Origin: Edolisoma coerulescens
Lineage: Eukaryota; Chordata; Aves; Passeriformes; Campephagidae
DNA: 64,000 nt
NCBI GenBank assembly: GCA_013397115.1
Contig: VWZW01002764.1
Location: 1,555,020-1,619,019, forward strand
Direction: 5' to 3'
The translations under genes and the position numbers were made by a program. This document shows positions 25,993-35,525 of this stretch, piece after piece. The notes under the pieces are model-generated. The model searched no databases. It had not been told where the DNA came from and saw nothing but the letters and a program-made list of their open reading frames with translations. The stretch's first letter is position 1. Every line of letters starts with the position of its first letter.

Positions 25993-26073
25993 CAGGGTTT
26001 AGAGGTTTCAGTCCTAGGTTTCTCTACCATATTTGTAGAGAGAAAACCCTTGGAGAAAAATCTCTAAACCCTG
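25993..26073. other. 81-nt long imperfect hairpin, pre-miRNA-like or MITE-like
   Basis: The arms 25,993-26,027 and 26,035-26,073 are reverse complements over about 31 of 35 positions, with a 7-nt loop CATATTT. The outer 12 bp are perfect: CAGGGTTTAGAG against CTCTAAACCCTG. Inner mismatches are small bulges. Arm length and total size match an animal pre-miRNA hairpin. The ends CAGGG...CCCTG also look like hAT transposon termini, but the 8 bases on each side do not match, so no target-site duplication is visible. Either an RNA gene or a tiny non-autonomous DNA transposon would fit. Transcription is unknown and either strand is possible. Confidence 0.5.
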
Positions 26074-27765
26074 ACACTTATCCAGGGCCAACTTATGAAT
26101 AGCCAGTATAAAGTTGGTTTCTTATTATATTTTTGCATTTCAGAAGAGAGAATACAAAAGGCATTTTTGGCTAGTCAATAGAAGAGGTGGAGAAAGTATG
26201 AATATGCAAATATACAGATTGTGGCAGAAAAAGTCTACAAATGAAAGATCAAACTCATGTTTCTCAGCTTGAATTTGCCTTTGCATTTTGACCTTATTGA
26301 GGTAGAGTGAATTGCTTTCAACCTTGCCTTAGCACCTAAGAAACGTGAAAATCTTACTTTTCCCGTGGAAGTAAAGGGAGAAAAAAAGTTCAACAAATAC
26401 CAAGATTCACTTTGTCTTAATGGTACTGCAAAGGAAAAGAGACCAGCATAGGCTGTGGATATTGGCATCACAGCCACTGAGTGAACACAGAGCTGCAAAT
26501 ATGAAAGAAATTGGAACATGCAAGAGAACTGAGTTCATCAAATCGTTTATAACAGCACCATCAGAGCAAGGGAGAGTCCTTACAAAGACAGGGTAATACA
26601 ACAGAAATCTTACTGCCAAGGGCCATAATTACATCCAAGGAGTTTAATTTTGCACCAAGCCTTAATTTAGCCTCCAGGTCTGGTCTTTTGTTTCTGCCCA
26701 CAGGCTGTGTGTGCACAGTTGGCACATGTGGAGATGCCTCATGTCCTTCTTTTAAAGGTAACAGAAGAATAAAGTGGAGCCTCTAGTTCTATTTTTTTCT
26801 CTCTTTTTGATGGGGAAAGAAGAGCTGATTTTAAATTTGTCCCTTTTGTCTTCTTTTCCATATGGCTTGTTTGTGGTTCAATTATTGTGATACTCTCCCT
26901 ATGGATAGTGATGCTCGGGGAATCTGGTAATACTTAACAAAAATATAAAAATAAAAGGATCCTGTCTGCCAAGCAGAAAGTAATTAAGGAACCTGGAACA
27001 CAGAGGCCAATAAAGTTATTGAAGGAACAGTATTCATTAAGCAAGATAAAGCACAGCAGGGCATGCAGCGCTGGCCCTGTCCCTGTGCCCTACACAGCAT
27101 CAGGCATCCAAGGGCTGAGCTGCACTTTGGAGGCTGCAAGCCAGGAGCCAGAGGAACAGAGCACTAATGAGAGGAAAGCCCAAACTACAATCTCTCACTT
27201 CTCTTCTAAATCAGCCCTTGTTTAAATTCAAGTTCAGCAGCTGGCTGAACAAATAATTCCCAACACCATTCTTAGCCTAAACTTGCTCCTCAATGTTATT
27301 CTAGCACTGTGTTTTGCTGTATGAATTCTAGATTGGCTGAGGAATGGCCCTCAGGAGGATTGATTGCTCTGGGTTAGAGATCTGTTAACTCTGTCGGGCT
27401 GATCCAGCATTGCCTCTGCTTCTGAGCAGGTGCCTGTACAAAACTGAGCAACAAAGCAGAAACAAACCCCTCAACCCCAACCTCTCTGTTTACAAGTTCA
27501 GGTTCTTCAAGCATGCACATGGAAATCCATGCCTTTGTATCTTCAGGCAAGTTGCAGTAACATGAACTCCCCAGAAACTCCAGGAAACATTTACTCTATA
27601 ACTTGACAGCTCCAATTCTGGGGCATGCCAGGTCCCACTGCAGAAGCTGCTGCATTTCATGCTGATTTAAAAGATTTCAGGTCCACAGTAGAGACCTTCA
27701 GAATAATCTGGTTGTATCCAAAACTTTCTCTTAAGTGACAATGGTTGTCACTGCAGTTTCATTTT
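26074..27765. other. Unique non-coding sequence
   Basis: Largely AT-rich with no recognisable gene or repeat. Minus-strand frames at 26,235-26,619 look like chance. Confidence 0.5.
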
Positions 27766-27786
27766 CCTGTGTTGCCACAACACAGG
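27766..27786. repeat. Small perfect hairpin
   Basis: CCTGTGTTG, loop CCA, then CAACACAGG: a perfect 9-bp stem directly before an old SINE/LINE tail. It may be part of that element or coincidence. Confidence 0.6.
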
Positions 27787-27787
27787 A

Positions 27788-27918
27788 AGTTGTTATTGTT
27801 CCCACTTCCCAGAGACAAAGAAAATTGTCTCATTCAAAGTCACACAGAAAGCATGTGGCAGGATTGGGAGGTGGAGCCAAGTCTCCCAGCCCTTGTCATA
27901 CCCTAATTCCTGATCTCC
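27788..27918 (+). mobile_element. Old amniote SINE/LINE tail, MIR or L3 type
   Basis: The order of motifs matches the shared tail of ancient amniote MIR/L3-like repeats: a TTATTGTTCCCACTT segment, then CAAAGTCACACAGAAAG, GTGGCAGGATTGGGA, and AAGTCTCCCAGCCC. In the family these correspond to the ATTATCCCCATTTTACAG, AAGGTCACACAG, GGCAGAGCTGGGA and AGGTCTCCTGACTCCCAG blocks. Divergence is high and edges are approximate. The exact family cannot be fixed without a library search. Confidence 0.6.
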
Positions 27919-28767
27919 TTCATCATAACCTAAGAAATTTGGGGATTTTTTTCCTTTGTTTCTTTTTCTTCCTGTCCTCAGAATGTATTTACGTTTTATT
28001 TAAACCTTTTCCGTTCAGCCCTCAAGGCTAGGAACATGATTTGAACCACAAGCACACACGACTCCAGGACCTACCACTCTCTGATTACTTCTCTCTATTC
28101 TTGCCAGCTGGTTGCAACGCCACATTTGTATTCCATACTCTAAAATGCTTACAAAACAGGTAATATGCTCAAAACCAAAAACCCCAGATTAAATTAAAAG
28201 TATTTAAACATTTGAGTAATCCCAGCAGGGCCAATTCAAAGTTGCAGCCCATGTGATAATGTCGGTGTTTTATTACAGCCCACAGTAACCCCCTCTAGTT
28301 TGCTGGTTTCAAATACTTTCACAGACCACACCCAGGAGCTGCTGGGAACACGTGAACACATTATGATGAATTTGCTGACAATTAACCACACATTATCAAG
28401 GCTTCATTTAGCTAAACCCAAAAAGTGTAGCTGGACACGGATCCCATTGGATACCTGCCACTGAAGGGGGGAAGGCAGCCTCCCAAACCCTCCCATCCAA
28501 GCAGCCCTGTCACAGGGCAGCCCCACACCAGCTGCATCAGTTTCCCAACCACATCCAGGCTGGCCTGGTGCTGTGCAGCTGAATCTGGGGGTATCTGTGC
28601 CAACAGCCACATCCTGGTGAAATGGCATCGGCACGGGGACTGTGGAGCTGGGCACAAAAGCTGACAAAATCCAGGTGAAATGGTTTGCATTCCTTTGCAG
28701 CCAGAGAGGAGCCCTGGGAGCTGAGGCCAAACGTGGGACAGGACTCATCACGAGAGGGTTTGGTGGG
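27919..28767. other. Unique sequence, AT-rich then GC-rich
   Basis: 28,150-28,420 is AT-rich with AATATGCTC, ATTAAATTAAAAG and TGACAATTAACC words and could be a conserved element. From 28,440 it turns GC-rich. Three overlapping minus-strand frames at 28,404-28,773 show no family. Confidence 0.45.
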
Positions 28768-28999
28768 GAACACGGTGGTGCTGGGTTAGCTCTTGGGCTC
28801 GATGAGCTTTGAGGTCTTTTCCAGCCTTAATGAGCCTGTGATCCTACACGGGTGAGGGGGGTGCCCAGTGCAGCCCCACGGCGAACACGGTGGTGCTGGG
28901 TTAGCTCTTGGGCTCGATGAGCTTCGAGGTCTTTTCCAGCCTTAATGAGCCTGTGATCCTACACAGGGGTGAGGGGGGTGCCCAGTGCAGCCCCACGGC
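28768..28999 (+). repeat. Recent tandem duplication carrying a CR1-like 3' tail
   Basis: Two head-to-tail copies, 28,768-28,882 (115 bp) and 28,883-28,999 (117 bp), differ by one substitution and a two-base length change. Each contains GCTCTTGGGCTCGATGAGCT then GAGGTCTTTTCCAGCC, TTAATGAGCCTGTGATCCT, which matches the sense 3' end of avian CR1 (GGACTCGATGATCTT, GAGGTC.TTTCCAACC, AATGATTCTGTGATTCT). About 97-98% identity shows the duplication is much younger than the CR1 fragment. The rest of the unit, through GCCCAGTGCAGCCCCACGGC, is not CR1 that I recognise. Confidence 0.93.
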
Positions 29000-29559
29000 C
29001 CCATGTCACACTGGAACCCAGGGCCAGGCTCTCAGGAGATTGGGGGGACATCTCCATGCAGGACAGCAGCTCCCAAAGGCACAGCTCCTCCCTGCCAGGC
29101 CCAGGGCCCTCTGACCACTGAAGGGAGCCCATGCCATCAGCATTTCCTGCCACACGGAGCTGCTGCCCAGTGGCAGGACTTCCCCGCAGCAGGACATGAG
29201 CTACTGCTTCCTGCAGCTTTCCTCCCCCTCCAACCAACCCAAACAGAAACAATTTGTATTTAGTCCTTTGCTGCTGCTTTTCCCTGATCCCTTGTTTCTA
29301 GAGCTTCTTCTCCTGTCTCCCAGCTGCCCCGCAGGTCAGACTCTCCGCACATCCCCCAAACTTTACAAGATGTTTTCTTCTTATGCACCTTCCATCCTGG
29401 AGTTTTTGTGTGTGCAAGAAGTACCTTGAGCTCCCTCAATTCCTGACCCTGCTGCCTTGGATCAGGCCTCAGAGTGTCTCACCTGAGTCAGAAAACTTCC
29501 TTTTTCCACCTAAAAATCAAGCATTTCCCATTTAAATGACCACTGCCATAACTTCTATA
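29000..29559. other. Unique sequence, GC-rich at the start
   Basis: 29,000-29,230 is GC-rich with frames on both strands. None resembles a known protein. The remainder is unremarkable. Confidence 0.5.
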
Positions 29560-29890
29560 TCATTACTACATGGCAGGGAGATGGAAATACGAGGAGAGTG
29601 TCTGAGTGTATAAATAAAGCAGGAATTTATCATAATTTATTTATAAAAACTATTTCTAATCTAATTCTTTGCATATTATCTAGGGGCAAGAGAGACGAGA
29701 CAAAAAAATGGTTCTTAATCAGGAATTGCCACATGGAGTGGTTTTGATTAATATGCAAAACATAGATTATAAATAGATTTATAAATAAATGATCAACTAC
29801 GGCTGCTGCTTTATTTATCTATGGACTTGCAGAAAATTTGAAGGCTGAATTCTGATTAAATGAGAATCACCACTAATGGTGGACTGGCTG
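29560..29890. promoter_or_regulatory. Candidate conserved non-coding element, homeobox-word rich
   Basis: The densest AT-rich regulatory-looking block here. It has CATAATTTATTTATAAAAAC, CTAATCTAATTC, TGATTAATATGCAAAAC, GATTTATAAATAAATG and TTTATTTATCTATGG, giving many TAAT, TTTATTTA and octamer-like ATGCAAAA words. No coding frame or repeat is present. It resembles deeply conserved developmental enhancers, but conservation could not be tested. Confidence 0.35.
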
Positions 29891-29927
29891 GCTCAAAGGG
29901 ACTGGTGAAGGAAAGTGAGAATATATT

Positions 29928-30110
29928 TGCATAGCACCTTTGATTCAGAAGAACTCCCAAGTGCTTTGCAGAATTAATATTATATTTTAGGGGTCACTTC
30001 ATCCATTACTGAAATGCAGCCTCTGAGGAGGAGGGAAGATAACTTTCTGCATCTATTTCACCTTTCTTTGAAGATCTCTAAGCACTTTGCACACTAATTA
30101 AGCCTCCTAT
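29928..30110 (+). repeat. Old repeat with two direct copies of one motif
   Basis: A segment around GCACCTTTGATTCAGAAGAA, CTCCCAAGTGCTTTGCAGAA (29,934-29,973) recurs as CACCTTTCTTTGAAGATCTC, TAAGCACTTTGCACACTAAT (30,060-30,099). Both resemble the AGCGCCTTTCATC..AGGAT, CTCAAAGCGCTTTACAAA motif of ancient amniote repeats. Between them lies ATTACTGAAATGCAGCCTCT, which I also associate with old amniote repeats. Family name unknown. Confidence 0.5.
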
Positions 30111-31659
30111 TGTATCTATGCAATCCACTCCTCCTGCCAGCGACTAAGCCAGTAAAACCTGAAGTACCAGCAATAAAACCAAGGAAAATTCATCAACTTG
30201 GCATAACTTCATTTCACTTCCAGATCATCAGGCTGAGGCCAGCTTGTAGCTCAAAAAGATGAGGTGCAGATCTCAAATCACAATGTAAAAAACTCAGGAG
30301 TTAGACCGATTGTGTCCAGTATCACACCCACACAAACTTCTCATCTAGAAGCACTGTGGCATCCCATCACAAGCAAAACCTCAGCCGCGAGGTTTGCAGC
30401 TCTGCCCAAGAGCCTGCATTTCTTTTCACTGCTCTGTCCTGCTGTGGAGTCCCACACATCCCTGGGACACTGGAGTCCAACACGACACTTTAGGCAAACT
30501 CTACAGCCCTGAGAGTTTGCAGATGCAACACTCAGCCCGCTCCCATCTGTACCAAACCCACTCACCTGGGTCAGACTCCCCCAAATCCATCCAACAGCAG
30601 GGCACAGGGGAGAAATACATCCCCTGAAAGTGCCAGTGAGTGGGTTCAGCCTCTTCCATTTACCTTGTCTTTCAAAAATAAGAAAGGCAAAGCATTTCTT
30701 TTCATATGGCAAGGCTGTCCTGCCAAGTCAGTTTTCACAGCTGAACACTTCCCGAGGTGCCAGTTCTGCAATTCAGGGCCTGGATGTGATCCCCTGAGCA
30801 TGATGGATGGCTTTAAAATAAAGGCACTGCGAGAAGTACCAGCTGTCCAGGTGCACATTGGATCAGCTTGGCTGAACCCCCCTCCTCCTCCTTTGCCTCC
30901 CTCTGAGGAAGGAGTAGGAGCTCATCCTGTGTGGGAGGAAGGCTCTGATGGCAGGAGAGACACAAAAGCCCAGCAGACACAAGCAGAGACACAGCCACAC
31001 GTAGGTCACGTCTCACCCAAATGCGAGCCGGCTTTTACTATGTCCAAAATAACCTGCTGTTATATGGCAAGTTTCTGTGACTGCTTTTCAAGTCCCTCTT
31101 TTGACCGCCTCATCTCTGACTTCTTCACCCCAACAATCAGTAGCTAATAGAATAGGCAGAACAAAGGCAAAATTAACTTTTTCTTCAAATAAATCAAGCT
31201 CAGTGTCCATTGACACCCCACCCCCTACACACATTTCTTCCTTGTGTTCAGGTTTCAAGATATCCCTAGAAAGGGATTTTGTTCTAAACTGCCCTGTTAA
31301 TTAACAGTTTCTGTTTGGAGTCCAGACTGTGAAAATCATCTTTGAACACTCTTTGCAACCAGCAGAGCCATCTCGAACCATGGGCGCCTGTGTAGCACTT
31401 GCTATTTGAGGACACCTGGGCTGAAATTCAGCCACAAAGAAGGGCACCAATGTGGCTCCTTGCACATTGTACAGAGGCAGTCTAAGCATCCTTGAAAGGA
31501 GAAGATTGTTTTTTATACAGGTTTTCTTCTCACAGGGCTTTACGAGACAGCACAGACCACGTCCCAGGTGTTCTGGGGCAGCTGATTCTGTATGTGACAC
31601 AGTTCAAACTCCATTTAGCAGGAACCATACACCAATACAGCCCTACTTCCTCTCTCCAC
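30111..31659. other. Unique non-coding sequence
   Basis: Moderate GC with many short frames on both strands, the longest 160 codons at 30,665-31,147 on the plus strand. None shows a family pattern. Around 31,060-31,170 the sequence becomes AT-rich and could be regulatory. Confidence 0.5.
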
Positions 31660-31925
31660 CCAGCAAATTAGCAGCATGGACAGTCTATTGACTAAGGAGA
31701 GCAGATTTTACCACAGCAATAATAGTCTGTCCGGAGAGAACATTACCCCTCACTGCCCAATTAGAAGAACGTTGAATGCACGGAAATGCCTTTTGAATAA
31801 ACACTTGATAACCCTCAATAAAACTGTAAGAGGGAGTTACTGCAGATTTACTGCCCAGGAAAGGAAAGCTCTTCAAGGCACAGTCAAGAGCTTATTGCTT
31901 CTTATTTAATGTTGATAAATGCAAG
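31660..31925. promoter_or_regulatory. Candidate conserved non-coding element
   Basis: A block with AGCAAATTAGCAGC, CAATAATAGTC, CCAATTAGAAG, TTGAATAAACAC and TTATTTAATGTTGATAAATG. No repeat signature is seen. Enhancer-like by composition only. Confidence 0.28.
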
Positions 31926-33004
31926 AGCTCCACAATCCCTCAGCAACCTGGGCTAAAGCAGCTTAGCAGGAAAATAAAATAGGTACTTGATGGGGTGCCC
32001 ACAGAGGGATGGGGGAGAACCACAAGTTGGCCACACTGGCTCTGAGTTGCTGTGCTTGCTCCAGGTTGTGTGGCATTTGCTGAGGGCTGTGTCACCCCTT
32101 TGGCGAGGCAGCTCCACCGAGCAGCAGCACAAACGTCCCTGCTCTGCTGTGGGGACATGAACTGCCCAGGCCCTGCAGCTGCAGGGCTGAGCTGGGCTGG
32201 GAGTGCTGCCCTTTGGCTTCAGAACCTCCCCTGATCTTCCACAGAGAGCACAGCTGTGAGGCACATCTGCATGGGGAGAACAGCTCTCTTCCTGCTGCCT
32301 CGCTGGGAGGAAAGGAGCACCCTAAAGTGCACCAGGTGTCAGCCTGGCCACCTCGGCTGTGAGGATGCTTAAATTGCATCTGGGTTTTCTGAAAACGTGT
32401 GATTGGCAAGGAGGAAGGAACGGGTTGGCTCTATTTACACTAATCCAGGTTTCCCAGCCCAGCTGCCCAGCCACCTCGGGCAGCAGCCCTTCCTGCAGGA
32501 GCACAGGGGGATGTTCACGGCCCCAGGGAGGATTCCACAAATGAACATTGACATAAAGGTCTTGCCCTTGCTGATGAGCATTGATGTGCTGTTTTCTGTA
32601 TTCACAGCTCTTGGTGACGGGGAAGCATTTACAGAATAATTTTGTTTTCCTCCTTAAGAAGTCTAGCGGGGAACAGGCCGGTGCTTAAAAAATAAACACC
32701 CAACAAAAGTCATCACTAATTCCCTTATCATCTGTGTTCACTTGAACAGGTTTCCTTCCCAGCAGCCCTGTAGCCAGTGCCTTACATCCTTGGGAACACC
32801 CAGGGTGCTGGGGATCTCACACCCTGCGAGCAGAGCAGCCCTGCCACCACCCATGGCCCCAGGTGAATTCTGATGCTTCCACTTCTCCTCTTCCAAGAAA
32901 GGATCAGTGAACAGACCCAGCCAGGGGCAGTCTCAAAGGCCCAGCCACTCGTGTATCACAGCTCCACCACCCTCTCCAGCCAAAGCAGCTCTTCCCATGG
33001 CACA
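31926..33004. other. Unique non-coding sequence
   Basis: GC-richer at 31,980-32,530, with overlapping short frames in all directions and no family resemblance. Nothing else is recognised. Confidence 0.5.
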
Positions 33005-33285
33005 GCCAGTGCTGGCTGATGTTTGTTCTATTTTAGCAGCTGCTGCTTTATTGAGGAGCCGGCAAACTGTACTTTGGAGACTTTTCCTGCTCACACTGTT
33101 AATGCACAGCGAGCGATCTTTGGGGTAATGGAGGAGGGCAATCAAAGGGAATTTCCCTCCAGGCTCCCACTATTATTTCCTATCCAAAAAATAATATTAA
33201 ATGTGATCTACCATTGTAGTAATTAAAGAGATAATGTGCTATTTCATGTATTATTGGATTCCTCTCACAAATAAGTGGAGTTACA
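33005..33285. promoter_or_regulatory. Candidate conserved non-coding element with a kappa-B-like site
   Basis: Contains ATTTTAGCAGCTGCTGCTTT, CAATCAAAGG (TCF/LEF-like), GGGAATTTCC at 33,147-33,156 (fits the GGGRNWYYCC kappa-B consensus), and AATAATATTAAATG. The clustering is suggestive of an enhancer. Any single site could be chance. Confidence 0.28.
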
Positions 33286-35504
33286 CTCCTGCTGCTGTTC
33301 CAAGGGCTTCCTGGATGCAAAACGTGACAAATGTCTCTGAAAGACAAAGAAGTTAAGCCATTTAAAATATCACTACACTGTTCCCCTAGCACAAAAGGTG
33401 TATTATCCCTCAAATGAGGGTGTATCAACACCTTCAAATGTTTTGTGATTTATGTCTTAACCACTCTGCATGGCAGAGATGGAGCCCTGCGGGTTTTCCA
33501 AGTGGGGAAACTGAGGCAAACATGAGGGGAAGAAAAGTGGTTTTGTCAGGATGCTACGGTGGGTTGGTGACATCTGGGAGAGAGCATCTTCCAAGAATGA
33601 ATCTGGATCCAGATTCAGAAGCTAATGCCCAGGAAGTTGCCAAACGCTGGTCTGTAAAGAAGAAAAAAGAACCATTTAAGGAATGAAAAGTAACACTCTG
33701 TAATGAGGACACTGATGCTGGATCATCCAACTTTCCTGGTGATTTTTTTCTCCTAAAACAATGGGATAAGCCTTGCTTATCTCTTACATTAACTTAGATG
33801 GTTTGCTAGTCATCATTGGAGTTATTAAACCTCCACCCCTTTTTGCAAAGTACATTTTGGAAAACATTCCCAAGACACGGGTCCAAGTCTGTGTAAAAAA
33901 CGAGAATACATCCACGGAGCCCCTGGCACATTCTGAGCAGGCTGCTGCAGTTGTTCACATTAATTCAGGAAGAAAGGAGGATATAAATTAGGTACTGAGC
34001 TGGTGTGTAATCAGTCTGTGCATGTTATTACAACAACAGGAACATCCTTGCACTCCATCTCCTGAATCAGTAAATAAAACCCAGCCTCTCTCTGATATCA
34101 GATATATTGTCTTGGACTGCAAAACGTAACTATCGAGACACAAAACTGAAAGAAAAGCAAAGGCTTTTCGTTCAGAAAAAACTTCTGATACCGACATTTA
34201 AACTGTAATTTGTTAACAAGGAAGAATAAAAGCTCTAAAAGACACAACTCCCCAATTTTCACAAACAAAACATCCAAACTTGAAATTCTCCCTGTGCAAT
34301 GCCTTCAATTAATAATGTAAAGTATCTGCCACCAATTATAAATCCTTTTTATGAATGCTGAATGTGGTTTGTATCTTTTCTCTCACTTCATCAGATACCA
34401 TGAATTGAAGGCTGTAACAGAACCCTGGCTATTGCTTTTTTTTTTCCCCACACAGAATCATATCCAAATTTTTCGATTTTTTTTAATGCTCCATTTCTCT
34501 TAATGGCAAATGAGGTTTCAAAATGTAGAGGAAGTTTTGAAAAGATGTCATTGAAACAACAAATTGGAAAATAAAGGGAGGGAGAAAAATGAAGTAATAT
34601 CTGCACCACATTATATAAGTAGTAGGGGAAAATATTGGAAACACGAAGAGAGAAAGCTTTTAAGTGCTTACAGTAGTGAATTCTGGTGTTTTACAGAATT
34701 CTTCCTAGAAGAGTAGAGGAAAAATTATTAATGGATGTCCAGCACAATTCTGACTTATAAAAACACAAACATTTTTATTGCAACTTTAAAAGAATTCTAA
34801 TTTTAAATGTTTTAAATTCAAAATTTATTAGGATCTGCATTTTTCAATTATTTCTGCAGCAAAGTTTGTTTCAATTTGAGTGAAGGAGCAAAAGTTCCAG
34901 CAGGGACTGCAAAATGACACTCGGTCCTTTTGCCATCCCTTTAGTGACCCTTCTTGCCCATCAGACTTGCACAAATGATGCCAGATTCCCACCATGCTCA
35001 ATCATTTCTTTACTTGTGCTGTAAAATTTGCAATTTAAATTCTGAAAGTTTTTATTTCTCATGACTTTTACTTTTAGTGATAAATATTTACCTTTAAAAA
35101 GTTAGCAGGAAGCAAACAAGTGGGAGCCCTGCACTCGAGGCAGCATCGTTGTCTACGAAGAAAAAACAACCACTGGTGTGGTTTTCTTCCTTTTCCCCCA
35201 GAAAACTTGCATTAGATTTGCTGATGTGTGATGGCAGCCAGTCTTGCATCCTGCAAACCTTCTCTGAGGAGCTGTTCACTCATGGACCATCTCCTCTCTG
35301 GGAACAAAAGGCACAACACCAAAATCTTCCTCTTACCAGCAGGACCATCCTGTGAATTTTGACTTTGTTGTCTTAATGTCCAATTCATTGTCCTAAATGT
35401 GGATTTGTACAGAATTACTGATGTGTCTGAGAAGACCAAACCAAGATCTAGATTTTATAACTCAAATATTTCTTTTTTTTTTTGATGCTTCTTTATTGTT
35501 TATA
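33286..35504. other. Unique non-coding sequence with one perfect palindrome
   Basis: No gene or clear repeat. A fully self-complementary 20-mer, TGAATCTGGA followed by TCCAGATTCA, occupies 33,598-33,617. A string TGGGGAAACTGAGGCA near 33,504 resembles old MIR-type repeats, but its surroundings do not support a call. 34.2-35.1 kb is very AT-rich. Confidence 0.5.
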
Positions 35505-35525
35505 TTACCATGATCACCATGGTAA
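35505..35525. repeat. Inverted repeat TTACCATG..CATGGTAA
   Basis: An 8-bp perfect inverted repeat with loop ATCAC. The half sites look like RFX (X-box) half sites, although the usual X-box spacing is shorter. Confidence 0.5.

Noticed and set aside
30665..31147. 160-codon plus-strand frame
   Set aside because: No domain and no splice context; the text resembles translated non-coding DNA.
33495..33520. MIR-like TGGGGAAACTGAGGCA
   Set aside because: Flanking sequence does not follow the MIR order, so the single motif is not enough.
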